A DNA stretch of 64,000 nt from Asterochloris sp. CNOR1 (taxonomy: Eukaryota > Chlorophyta > Trebouxiophyceae > Trebouxiales > Trebouxiaceae). The notes below the pieces were generated by a model. It saw nothing but the letters and a program-made list of their open reading frames with translations, was not told where the DNA came from and ran no database searches. The position numbers and the translations under genes were made by a program. Of this stretch, positions 49,201 to 60,100 are shown in pieces; the stretch's first letter is position 1; the number at the start of each line of letters is the position of its first letter. The DNA is taken from contig OZ017746.1 of assembly GCA_963969365.1 (NCBI GenBank), positions 1,736,001 through 1,800,000 on the forward strand, written 5' to 3'.

Positions 49201-52200
49201 CGCTGCGCACACGTGCACCAGCAGCACTGCTGCTCTGGCTGCTATTGTCAGTAGCAGGCTGCGCCCTCGGCTCGGACCCTGGGGTGGGCTGATTCAGGGG
49301 TGTTTCTCCAGCTGCTTGGCTGGCAGGAGGCGGGCCCCGACTCTGGTTGCTCAAGGCCGTGGCTGCCCATGAGGGGATCTCAAGGTTGCTTGGTGGCATG
49401 GCTGTCCTGTCAGCACTGCTTTGAGAAGCCTCCTCCTTGTCTTCCTACACAGCAGACAGAAGTCAATAAGGGAACACCCACCGATGTGCCAACCTTTGGG
49501 TGTCCCGCTAGCAGGCATCCCCTCCATGCTGTATGGTGCAGGCACAGCTGATATAACAGGCAGCAGCGTAGCTGCCGCTGCATGACACATGGCATGGGTT
49601 CCCCCCCCCCAGCTTGCATGCACCATGGGAAGGCGCGCTCCCTGCAGGACACCTGGGGCCCTGGCAGCAGCGGCAGCTGCCACATCCATGCACAGCACTT
49701 TCAAGCCTCTCCCGGCCCCACCTGAGGGCCAGGTCCAGGCAATGGCAGCTGCTGCAGTCGCCCAGTCGCCAGGCTCAGCCTCAGCTCCCAGGCCAGAATA
49801 ACTGCCTGCCGCATGACATGTGCATGCACATCCCATTGTGCAGGCACATCATCCTTAAGCACCCCACAGCTCCACCTGTGTGGCAGGCTGGGCCCAGGCG
49901 GCAGCAGCTGCTGCGGCTGCTTTGCCGTCAGGCTTAGTCTCTGCGCCCTGGCCACCAGCAGGCGTGCTGCCCGCTTGCCCCCTGTCCATAGCCAGCAGGG
50001 CGTCCCGCAGCAGCAAATTAGTCTCCACACGGAGCACCTGGGTCAGCACGCGAAACAGGCCCTCTGAGCCCTGCACAGACATCCTCAGTCTGGTGCCATA
50101 TTATGGAGAAGTATGCAGAAGGCAGCAGCACAAGGGTCAGCAAGCGGAATAGGCTTCCTGAGCCCTGCAATCCCCATTCACAACCATCGAGTCCCTTTCC
50201 TTGGTGCACCTGACACTGAACAACTCTCCAAGGGACTGCAGGACGGTCGCTGAAGAGGTACAGCACCTGGGTGAGCGTGTGCGGTACAGGCTCAGCAGCG
50301 CCCTGCACACTGCTAGAAAGAACATCAGGCAGTCTTGACCCCTACTCCTACCTCTTGCAGCCCGCCGCTGGCAAGCCTCAGGTTCTGTCTCACTTGCAGG
50401 GGACAGGGGACAGGTCGTGAGGGACAGATGATAGAAGTGCACTCAAAGAGGGGTCCAGTCAGGGCCCTGCAGGCCAAGTGCTCTTGCCTGGCTGGGGGGA
50501 GTGAGCAGCGCGGAGGGGCCGGCCAGATCGAGCAGAGCGGCTGCCAGCTGCAGGGCAGCGTGGCGCTGCTGGTCTGCTGTGCGGCTGCTCAGCAGGATGG
50601 CCAGGCCGCCCGCCAACTGCAGGGGCCAGGCTGCACCCGGGCAGCCTGCCTGGCCCTGCAGACGCTCATGGGCAGCAGCTGCCACCTGCAGATGCAGAAT
50701 GAGTCACATGCTGGCCACAGGCAGCTGGCTGTGCACTGTGCAGTGAGCATCATGCTGCCGGTCAGGGTGCGAGGGGCCAATGGCATGGTTCCTCCACAGC
50801 AGCCAGGCTGTGGTGGTATTGTGGGGGCATGGTCCAGCAAACGTCACCTGGTCAGGGGCAGGCACAGCAGCAGGGCTGTTGCAGGCCAGCAAGGCATCAA
50901 ATTCTGGTGTTGTGACAGTCGCAGTGGGGAACACCTCACCTGGGGCAGGGGCAGCATCAGCAGCAGAGCCTGCAGGGCCTGCAGCTGCCTAGCTGCGGCG
51001 TCCTGTGACCCTGCTGTCGTTCGGCCCCCCCGAGCAGGCTCCTTGCCCTTGCGCAGGCACTGCATCTGGTGGGCAGGCTCAGCAAAGACGGTGGCCAGCC
51101 ATGGCACTGCAGCTGCCACGACATGCGCATGTCCTGCACTGCACCGGTGCGATGCCTCAGCAGAGCTTGCATGCAGGCTGGACTTGTCATTATGTCCAGC
51201 TGCAGCAGGTGCAAGAGGGTCCAATGCCCTGTTGGCTCAGGTGGCCTTGAGCCACAACTTGATCAACATGCACACACAATTGCTTTGATGGACTCACCTG
51301 CAAGCAGCTCTGCTCTGTCTGGCCCACTCAGCAGGGACGCCAGCAACACACAGGGGTACTGGGAATGGGTGGGTCCCTGCATCTGCAGGCTTACACAATG
51401 TGAACCATTGACAGCAGCGCACAAGCACGCCAGAGTCAATTGTCAACAGCAGTGCTGCAGCTTCGTCCAGGCCAAGGTGATGAGCTGATCCATCAGCGAG
51501 TGTGGAAGCAATGTGTGTCAAGCAGCCCACCTGAAAGACTGTGGGCATTGCCTCCAGCGCCCCTGACTGCAGGGCCACCTGCCGCCCCTCCACACTGCTG
51601 GAGGCCACTGCAGTGAGGCACTCCAGCGCGGACTGGGCAGCCTCAGCATCAGCTGCCTTCACATCCATGTTTGCAGCAGGGCGCAGGATGGGCGTTACGC
51701 CACCAGTGCACACGACCTGAACAAGCACAACAATTGGAAGCATCCACTTGCAGCGCTTCTCGGGGGATGCCGGCAGGGCGCTCAGCTTGCGGGCTGCTGT
51801 CACAGGCCATCTCTGAACACAGCTGCTGAACACACAGCCCCACTGCAGATTGACAGCTGCCTGTTGCAGGGCATCCTGATGTGCTGCGCTGCGTCACAAG
51901 AGGCAGTGCAGAGATGGAAATGGCTCTTGTCGGTGCTTTAAGCAGCTTGCCAGCAGGCACACAACGCTGGCGAGGCAGCTGCCTGCTGAGGTTGGGCTGC
52001 CAAGCCCATCTGCTGTTGCAGTGCCTCTAGGAAGGGGCCGCAATTGGGAGCGCGGCTCTCCCGACAGGGCCTGCCAATGAGACGACAATTACAGGGAAGC
52101 CACAGGCGGCCACCAGAGCTGCTGGCTCAGCAGCAGCACCAGGCTGATGGTGCCATGGCCATCGCAGAGGAATTGCTGTGCCTGTGTGGGTTGCGCAGGA

Positions 52201-52836
52201 GGCCATGAGCCCGGCTCACCTTGACGAACACGGGGACCAGGCTGATTGTCACACTATCTGCGGCCAGCTGCGGGACCCTGCAGAAGCTGGACAGCACTGC
52301 GAGGCCCAGGGTGGCGCAGGCAACCTCCTTGCCCTGCTGATTTTCATCAGAAACGACCATGCTCTGCAGGCCAACATGGAGTTCATGCCATGGCAGCTCT
52401 CACGCCTGGCTGGCAGCAGTCATGCCTTCGAAAGGTCTTTACAAAGCCTTTGCTGGCAGCAGTTGCAGCAAGGAAGAGTGTACTAGAGTGGTCTTGCCTG
52501 CTGGCCTGTGAGCGGCAGCAGCAGCCGCTGCAGGAAGGCCATCCCAAATGCCTGGTGCACAGAGAGAATGGCAGCCTCATCGCCGGCAGGCAGCAGCCGT
52601 GTGACAAGCAGCAGCCCTACCAGCCTGCAGGTAGAATGCAGTGTGAGCATGGGAAGGAATGCCTTGCAAAATCTGACAAGGCAGGCTACAGACCTGCGCT
52701 CATTGGTTGGGCCCTTCAGCAGCTCTAGACACTCCTCCAGGCCTTTGCCAGCAGCTTGCTGAGTTGAGGCATCACGCTGGACTTCATCTTTAACATGCCT
52801 TGGCCAATCAGCTGGTCTCAGGAAGCCGCTCTGCAT
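46256..52836 (-). CDS. Neurochondrin-family armadillo/HEAT-type protein
   Basis: Neurochondrin is a helical-repeat cytosolic scaffold; its role outside animals is unclear. The start is the ATG at 52836. Exon 1 (52836-52694) gives LEECLELLKGPTNER and exon 2 (52624-52498) RLVGLLLVTRLLPAGDE then FLQRLL, matching the neurochondrin N-terminal signature. Exon 2 ends at a GC donor (CAG|GCAAGA), phase-supported. Next are CATLGLAVLSSFCRVPQLAAD (52.3 kb) and ECLTAVASSSVEGRQVALQSG (51.6 kb), typical of the family. Further Ala/Leu-rich helical exons follow at about 50.5, 50.0, 49.7, 49.1-49.4, 48.5, 48.1, 47.6-47.75 and 46.6-46.8 kb. It ends EDPDEEAQADWDQML...SALSNM at the TAG at 46256. Middle exon borders are approximate because several introns carry diverged exon copies. 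The N-terminal half is secure; the join to the last exon rests on strand and composition. Confidence 0.78.
47078..47127. repeat. 26-bp tandem duplication in a neurochondrin intron
   Basis: GTGTCTGCAGAGCCACAGAG is followed directly by GTGTCTGCAGGGCCACAGAG. It is a simple local duplication with no apparent coding role. Confidence 0.8.
48906..49150 (-). repeat. 157-bp tandem duplicate of an exon end in the neurochondrin gene
   Basis: The exon ending VLDER with its donor (GACGAGAG|GTGCGG, at about 49075) is repeated at 48906-48990 as GACGAGAG|GTGCAG with nearly the same 80 bp of preceding coding sequence. The second copy carries small indels, so it is probably intronic or an alternative exon. 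Confidence 0.75.
50031..50308 (-). repeat. Three diverged copies of an exon start in the neurochondrin gene
   Basis: On the minus strand related segments begin at about 50076, 50171 and 50308 (each near a GCAG or TGCAGGG acceptor) and encode similar peptides: EGLFRVLTQVLR, GSLFRLLTLVL and EPVPHTLTQVLY. At least one is the real exon; the others look like decayed copies, or all three may be small helical-repeat exons. Confidence 0.55.
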
Positions 52837-53297
52837 TGTGGGGGCAGGCTACTGAGATGACATTACAGACAGACAGACCGTCATTCAATCTTGACCTGGC
52901 TTCAGAACCCTGAGCGAGCGCTGGCAGTTCAGCAGGCAGCAGGCAGATCTGCCACTACAGGGAAGATCTGCAGATTGAGCGGTCTTGAGAGCTGAGAAGA
53001 AGAGTGTCCTCTGCGGAGGCGGAGCAGAGGTTGTTAGGGGCTCTCTGCATGCTCCTATGATCTGTCACATGTCTTCCTTGCCCACTGGCAGCTTGTCTGC
53101 TGCAGTTTGCCTTGACCTCCTCTGCACCCTTGCTGCGCTCAGGCAGGCTGTGCTGCCGTTTGCTGCACCTGCACCTGGCATTCCTGCTCAGTAGGCCTCA
53201 TTCAAATCACTTCAACCATGCTGTGCTGGCATCCACTGCTGATCTGCGGGACAGCCTGCCCCGGCCTTGAGCCCCTGTCGTGCCTGCTGTAGGCCCC
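52837..53297. promoter_or_regulatory. Divergent promoter region, neurochondrin / LUC7-like genes
   Basis: 461 bp separate the two divergent ATG codons. No RNA gene or repeat is visible and no clear core promoter element was recognised. Confidence 0.5.
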
Positions 53298-56200
53298 ATG
53301 GACGAGACACGCGCCATGCTGGATGAGCTGATGGGGAGGGATCGCAATGTGCCCCTGGATGAGCGCAGCACTAAGCCGCTGGAGTTTTCAGACCGGGAGG
53401 TGTGCAAGTATGATCTCGCGGGTCTCTGCCCCTATGGGCTGTTCAGGAACACTCGCAGCGACCTAGGTAAGTAGCTGCATTGTTGCCACGCCCAGGCAGT
53501 CCCCTGCTGCGCTGAAGAGAACAGGTGCTGAGGTGGGTGACCTGGTTTGGAGCGGGCAAGGGCGGTGCCGGAGCAAGCAGGGGCACCTCCCAGGCTGGCT
53601 CTGCTTATGTGTTCATGCAGCAGGCCTTGCTATCATGCTGTGCTGCACTGGTGCCCTCTGGTCTGGGAGGCCAGCTCCAGAGGGACGCCAACCTGTCATG
53701 CCTCAGCACTTGCAGCTGCTCTGTGCACCTCTGCCAAATGGACGCTTGAGTGATCTCATGCCTTGGCTGAGCAGCGGGCCAGTTGCGCTCTAATATCATG
53801 CTCTGCTTGCTGCAGGGCCCTGCAAGTATGAGATTCATGAGGAGAATGCTGATTTTGAGAGGGTCAAGTCTGAGTATGACCGCCTTGATGAGCGCGAAAA
53901 AGTCAGGTGAGCCAGTGCTGAGCGTGCTCTGCAGCCTGCTGCATAGGGAATTCTCTTGTGCTTCTGCTGTTTGGGCTGATAGCTGGCAATGGGCGCCCTG
54001 TGGACACTCAACCCCCCAGCTGGCCTTTTAGCAAAGCCTTTGCATTGAGCAATGTGGCGCCTCAACAGGCTCTGATTGCATCTGTGTGCAGTTGCCTCTG
54101 CGCTTGCTTGTTGTCTCCCGCCTCCTGGCAGCCAGCGTCTAGCCAACCTGCGCCCCTTCCTGCAGGCATGGCTATGAGCGGGAGCTGCTGTCGCTGCTAT
54201 CTCAGCTGGTGCGGGACATGAACCGCAAGATTGAGAAACAGAAGGAGCGGGCAGTGCTAGAGAGCGGCGCGCGGCAGCTGACCATGGAGGACCGGGCGCG
54301 GCTGGAGGCCATCAAGGTGAGGGGCATGCCTGTAGCTGCAGGTACCTCATGTGGTCTGTTGTCCTGCACCAACTCCACCATGGGACTGGAGGCCAGCAAG
54401 GTGAGGGGCGCTCTTGCGACTGCAGATCCCTGACGTGACCTTCGCCTGTGCGTCCTGCAGCTTCACAAAGGTCACCAGGCAGGCTGTAGGCCATCAAGGT
54501 GAGGGGCATATATGTGGTTGCAGATCCTTGATGTGGTCTCCTTATGTCTTATAGCTTTTGGCACGGTTTCTGTGTTAGGAGGCTAGAGGTCATCAAAGTG
54601 GCCGACACTATGGTGGCCCCATGCTGAGCGTCTGTGGTAAGGCAGGATGCCCGGACCCAACAGCTTGGTTGGCCCTGTGTTGCCTGGAGGCCAGTCACGA
54701 AGGTGAGAGGCGATGGACCCTGAAACTGTGGAGAAGGGACAGCTTCATGTCCCCTCCCACTTGCCTGGTCCTCCTGTGGGTGCTGGTCAGGTGACACCAA
54801 GGTGGGTCTCACTGCCTTACATTGCCTGACGCTGCGCCCATTGACTCAGGCATCCAGGGCTGCATGTCGCAAGGCTGTTGCTTATGCTGGGCAGCTGCAC
54901 TCTCCCTGCTGTGTGTAGATGAGCTTAGCACAAGCCCCAAGACTTTGATGCCCATCTGTCTGGTGTCATACTGCTTACACGTGCACCTGAAAACTATGAA
55001 GCATCCTGCCGAGTCCTCAACAGCATGACCTGCCGGCTGCATGGTGCAGCCCTGCACACCTGCCAGTACCCAGAGTCATTGACTTCTCTGGGTGGAGTGG
55101 CAGCGCAACGCCACGCAGATTCTTCCCAGCAGCAGAAGTGTCAAACAGGGCAGCCCCTGGCTAGCCAAGCCACATGACTGAGCGTTGTGCCTGTTCTGCA
55201 GGTGCAGCAGCGCTCCGCCACGGAGCGCTCCTCCCAGCTGGCGGAGCAGGGCGACGTGGATGGCAGCATGGTCTGTGTGCAGCAGGCTGAGGCATTCCAG
55301 GCCCAGCACGATGCCCTGCAGAAGCAGCTCACCCAGCCAGAGCGCATCATGACGGTGTGCGAGGTCTGTGGCGTGTTCATAAACAGCACAGACAACGAGC
55401 AGCGCCGGCAGGTGGGACCCACTCTCGGGGTGCGTACCTGGGGCGTGCCTGTTCTCATGGGGACTGCCTCCTGCCTGTGCTGTGCATGTGCAGCCTGCCC
55501 GGCGCCTGCCTTGTGCACCCGCAAGCTGCATGTCACCTGCATTGTGCATGTACATTCAGCCTGCCTGGTGCCTGCGGTGTGCCCACATCTGCAGCCTGCC
55601 TCTTGTGCCTGCACTATGCATTCGTGGCATGCTCAACTCTGCAACCTGCTGCACATTTTGCGTCACTACCTCTGCCGCCGGCACTTGTGTCCTGCTGCTA
55701 CCTTGAGACACAGCGCACCCTCAGTGCTGCACTGCCACTGCTGCGCCTGCCTTGAATATGTCCTTTTCCCCTTTCCCTGTGGCAGGACCACTTGGAGGGC
55801 AAGCAGTACCTGGGTTGGAAGGCCATTCGTGATAAGCACACTGAGCTGGAGACGAAGTATGCGGGGCAGGCGGTGCTGCCAGGACCGCCGGTGATCGGTA
55901 CGATGGGGCGACTAGATGCGCAGCCACGCTCCTCTGAGCGGGGCTCTGAGCGGAGCCATGACCGCCACTCCAGCCGGCATGAAATCAGGTCAGTCTTGGC
56001 GTAACATGCTTATGATCAACTCGGCCTGCCATGTGTGGTCGCCTCTTGGCTGGGGCTGCATCTGCTGCCAACAGGGGATGGGTCAGCTGCAGCGCTTGGC
56101 ATGCCTGTGCACTGTGCCCAGACTGGGTCGCTGTGTCTGCCCAAGCTGTGTTCAGCGACGCTCTCGCCGGCATGTGAACAGGGCTCGCCAGGTGGGCCAC

Positions 56201-56960
56201 GCAGTCATTTGTCTCATCCAGGTCACCCCATTCCAGATCAGCACAGCTGCCTGTTGTGTGATGTGCCTGTATGATGATTCAAGTCACTCCTGGCAGATGC
56301 TGCAATGGACGACAGGGCCGGCAGTGCTGTGCACAGTCCTGCAGCCCGGCCCAGACAGGTCTGCTGTGCCTCGTGTTGCACCGGAAGGTCAGCCGCAACA
56401 ATGTGCCTGTGCTCGACTACAAAACAGGAGGGGTGGCACTTCTGTATTGTTGCCTGTTGTTTGAGCTGGCATGGAGCTGAAACGCAGCCTCGATGCTGCA
56501 GGGACAGTGTTCGGGGGGACCGGTACGGCAGCAGCAGGTCCTCCCGGGAGGGCAGGTCTGACCGGGATGGCAGGTCTGACCGAGACTACAGGTGCACAGC
56601 CATGTCAGGCTCAGCCTGGCACATTGCCATGTAGCAGCTGCCCTTAGCCAAACAGTCCGTTGGTATTCCTGCATGGCTGTTGCATGTCCTTGTCTGGCCT
56701 TGCGTGGTGCCCATGGACAGGTGGCTGGTGCTAGGCTGACACATGAGCCTCCACCCACAGCACAAGGCAGCCACTGCATGCCTGCAAGTGTGATGCTGGT
56801 CTTGGTGCACATAGCCCAGTGCCCCCTGGAGAAGCACCCTCAGATGTTGATGTGCTGACGCAGACGACGCAGCAGGTCGCGGGAAAGGCACAGGGACCGC
56901 GGCAGGGAGCGTGAAAAGGCATATGATGACAGTCACCGCAGCAGCCGCAGCTACCACTAA
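53298..56960 (+). CDS. LUC7-like U1 snRNP-associated splicing factor (LUC7L3 type)
   Basis: LUC7 proteins sit in U1 snRNP and help choose 5' splice sites. Seven exons join in phase: 53298-53466, 53816-53906, 54166-54316, 55202-55411, 55786-55988, 56502-56591 and 56864-56960, giving 336 residues. The N-terminus MDETRAMLDELMGRDRN matches LUC7L3 (LLDELMGRDRN). Zinc finger 1 has C36, C44, C59 and H64. A helical region (HGYERELLSLLSQLVRDMNR...) leads to zinc finger 2, VCEVCGVF with C190 and C193, then DHLEGKQYLGW. In that finger the second zinc His is replaced by Tyr215; the first, H209, is kept. The tail is short and Arg/Ser/Asp-rich (SDRDGRSDRD, RRRSRSRERHRDRGRERE). TGTAA at 57037 is a possible poly(A) signal. 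Intron 3 is packed with decayed copies of the exon 3 end. Confidence 0.92.
54301..54715 (+). repeat. Array of decayed exon-end/donor copies in LUC7 intron 3
   Basis: The real exon 3 end is GGAGGCCATCAAG|GTGAGGGGC at 54304-54325. Related copies follow at about 54388 (GGAGGCCAGCAAG|GTGAGGGGC), 54489 (GGCCATCAAG|GTGAGGGGC), 54587 (weak) and 54686 (GGAGGCCAGTCACGAAG|GTGAGAGG), spaced about 85-100 bp. The flanks are also related (TTGCAGATCC or CTGCAGATCC). Confidence 0.8.
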
Positions 56961-57036
56961 TTTCCGTCTCAGTTGCTGTTGCACGCAGACTGAATCTGAT
57001 GAAGGTACAGCACACATCACAGGCAAGAGGCTGCTC

Positions 57037-57041
57037 TGTAA
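57037..57041 (+). terminator. Putative TGTAA poly(A) signal of the LUC7-like gene
   Basis: TGTAA lies 77 bp after the LUC7-like stop and before the convergent UDP-sugar pyrophosphorylase stop at 57156. Position fits; not mapped. Confidence 0.4.
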
Positions 57042-57155
57042 ATTTCAAAAGCATACGATTTGTCCCAGCACTGATTGTGAGATTCATTTCAGAACAGACA
57101 TTTCTACTGGAGCCTTGCAGGGAAGCCCCTGCCTGCAGAGTGCTCTTCGTGAAAC

Positions 57156-60100
57156 TCAAGAGTCCTCAGCACGGGCGGCAGCTCGTGCCTTGGCCTCAGT
57201 GCGCTTCTTTTGACTGCTGCTCATAACAGACTTGGCTGGGCCAGTCTGGCCAGACGATTTCTCATCATCATCGCCCTCGTCGTCTGAGACTTCTGGTGTG
57301 ATGTGCCCAGGTGTTTCAGTGGGGCTCCTCACACTTGCTGCACGCCAAGTGTGTCAAGTTGGCCTGGTGTTTTAAAGCTACATGGGCTATGCTTATGGTC
57401 AAGGCAAGGGTGTCAAGGCAAGCTTGGGCAGAGAGGCCTAGATCTGAGCTCAAGACTGACCTGCCTGGGCAGGCTCAGACTAGGGATGGTGGGCCTATTA
57501 CCCTGCAGGTATGTGGCGTTCAGGGCGGGTGCAAATGGTGCACAGAGCATTGGAAGACACTGCCTGCCAATGTTGCACAATGAACAAAGGGCTGTGCACA
57601 AGGGGCTACCAACACAGGACTGCTTGCACAGGGCTCACAGCAAGGACATTGGCAGTGCAGGGAGCTGTGTGCAACTGCCCCATCAAGCAGACAGGAGGGG
57701 GGGTTGGTCTGCAATTTGATGGCAGCAGCTCTCACCTGCTGGCTTCTTCAACTGCACCTCGTCCTTGGGCACGCTCTTTGCTGCTGCAGCCTCAGCCAGC
57801 CTCTCAGCGTCCTTGTCCTCACGCTTGGCCTTCAGATCCTGCACCAAACTTACATCCACCAGGCTCAGCCTTCAGGTGCTGCCCCCGCAGTAGGCATTCT
57901 GCTTCTGGTGCCGCTCCTGAGCATAGCAGCCCCTCCCCTGTGTGCCACTGGATACCACGTGCATGCAGCAAATGCAGGCGGCACCCCACAGGACTGCAGA
58001 CAGTGCAAGGCGAGACATGCAGGTGACCAATGCTTAGGTAGGTCTCCGTTCAAACAGGCAGTGCAGGCAGGGGCCCCACCTGGAGATTATTGGTCCAGGC
58101 ACTGGTGGCTAAGTTGGCTGCAGCGTTGCTGCCCCTGGACGCTGCTGGCTGTGCAGCAGAGCGGCCACCATCAGGCGCATCGCCTTCACCATCCTGCAGC
58201 AGCACATCTGCAGATGCAGCGCAGCCAGCACCCATGGGCACAACCAGGAGCTGCCAGGCTGCTACCCCCCGATTGCAGGAGGAGGCATGATGAGTCATAG
58301 ACGCTGGAAGCGGGTGCTGCTCTTCGGGTGCAAGCAATGCATCACTTGGGCAGTTTGCCCTGTGCAGAAAGAAGGTGGCCACTGCTGGCGCACCTGGCTG
58401 CTGCGCTCCTGAGCCCAGGACGCCGCCTGAGTCACCAGGTTGCGTGCCTCGGGGCTGTAGGGCTGCACCTGGATGCTCGCGCGGGCGTCCTTGGGGGGAC
58501 GGTTGCGGGCCAGGGTTGTCACCCCCTGACTGTCCAACTCTGGGTTGGAGGGCTCATGTTCAGCATTAGGGCCGCTGCTCTTGGCAGCAGCAGTGTTGCT
58601 GGGGCTACTGCTGCTGCTGCTGGCCCCAGAAGCAGCCTGAGCAGCCCCCGCAGCCTCCCTGCCATTGCCTGCACCAGCCGTGGAGCCAAGCGAGGAGGTG
58701 CTGCCCTTGCTGCTGCTGGGGGCAGCTGCGGAGCCCTCTCTGCCTGGCTCCGCAGCTATGTTGCTGCTGTCGCTGTCAGCTCCCCTGCTGCTGCTGCCGT
58801 CAGTCCGCTTGCTGCTCCCGCCGTCAGCCGCCTTGCTGCTCCCCCCCTCAGCAGCAGCAGGCACAGGCTGGCTGCCCTGCAAGCCTGATGCGCCCTTCCT
58901 GTTGCTGGTGTTACTACCCCCAGCAGCACCAGCCGCCGCCACGCTGCCCTGCCTGCCGCTGCTGAGGCGCGTAAGGGCAGCCCCATCCCTAGGCACCTGC
59001 TCCTGCTCCAGGGAGGACGAGCTGCTGCGCTGCCGCTCAAACAGGTCCGCGGCAGCAAACGCTGCGGCAGCCCGCGCCGTGCCACTGTTGCTGCGACCGA
59101 CCGGAAGCAGGGACTCCTGCACACCCGAGCTAGACCTCGCGCTGAGTGGCTGCACCTCGCTGGAGGGCACCCTCGCCCCCTCCTGCACACACCGACAGCA
59201 CCAGCCACCTTGGAGGGTCAAAAGGTGTGGTTAGGGGCTGCAGCCTGCCGGAAGGCAGCTGTGCCCTTTGCTGCAGCCGTCAGAAGTGGCATCAGCACAA
59301 GCACTGAATAATGCATGTACAGCATGTACCACAGGTCTGCCGTCTCTGCATGTTACATGAAGGCAGGGTGTCATCAGGTCTGACCTGCAGGCCACTGCTG
59401 CCACTGGCCATGCTCCAGGCTTAAGCAGACAGACAAGCAAAGTGGTCACAGGTGTCCTGCCTGCACTCATGGGCCGCTGCAGGCCTGACCTTGAGGAGCT
59501 CACATGGACCAGCCCCAGATGCAGCTGTCGCACCTGCATCCCCAAGCCGCTGCTGGCCTGGCTGCGCAGCGCCGACAGGGCCCCCTGCTTCCCGGTTGCG
59601 GTCCCAGAAGGGGCTGCCTGAGGTGAGCCCGCCCTCGCCTTACTGGCTGCAGACAGCGCGTCGCCTGTGATCTGCTTGGCTGCCCGCTGCGCTTCGGCAC
59701 CGTCCTCAGCGCTGGACGGCTTGCTGCCCTCAGCAGGCGCCTTGCCAGCACTGGCACCAGACTGGCTGCTGTCCTCTGTTGGGGCCTTGCCAGCCCCAAC
59801 TCCAGCCCCAGCACCTGGTGCCCTGCCAGCCGGAGCGTCATCGGCAGCAGCCCGCTTGCTGCTGAGCGCATCAGAGGCGGCAGCCGCCTTGTCAGCAGCT
59901 GACGGCTGCTTGCTGCCGGCCTCGGCAGCGCCAGCGGGTTCCCCGTTTCTCTCAGCAGCACCAGAGGGCTTCCCACTCCCCTCAGCAGCCCCCGACTGAC
60001 GGCCACCTCCCTCAGCAGCACCAGGCGGCTGGGCAGCGGACGGCTTGGCCTCAGACGCAGCCGGGCTGGGTGCAGGAGACTTGGACTCGCTCTCAGCCTT

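Noticed and set aside
50335-51288. 317-codon plus-strand frame
   Set aside because: It lies antisense to neurochondrin exons and has biased Ala/Cys/Ser/Arg composition without any domain.
58328-58888. Plus-strand Ala/Leu/Ser frames opposite the USP tail
   Set aside because: They are complements of GCA/AGC/CTG-rich coding sequence; such DNA is open in several frames on both strands.
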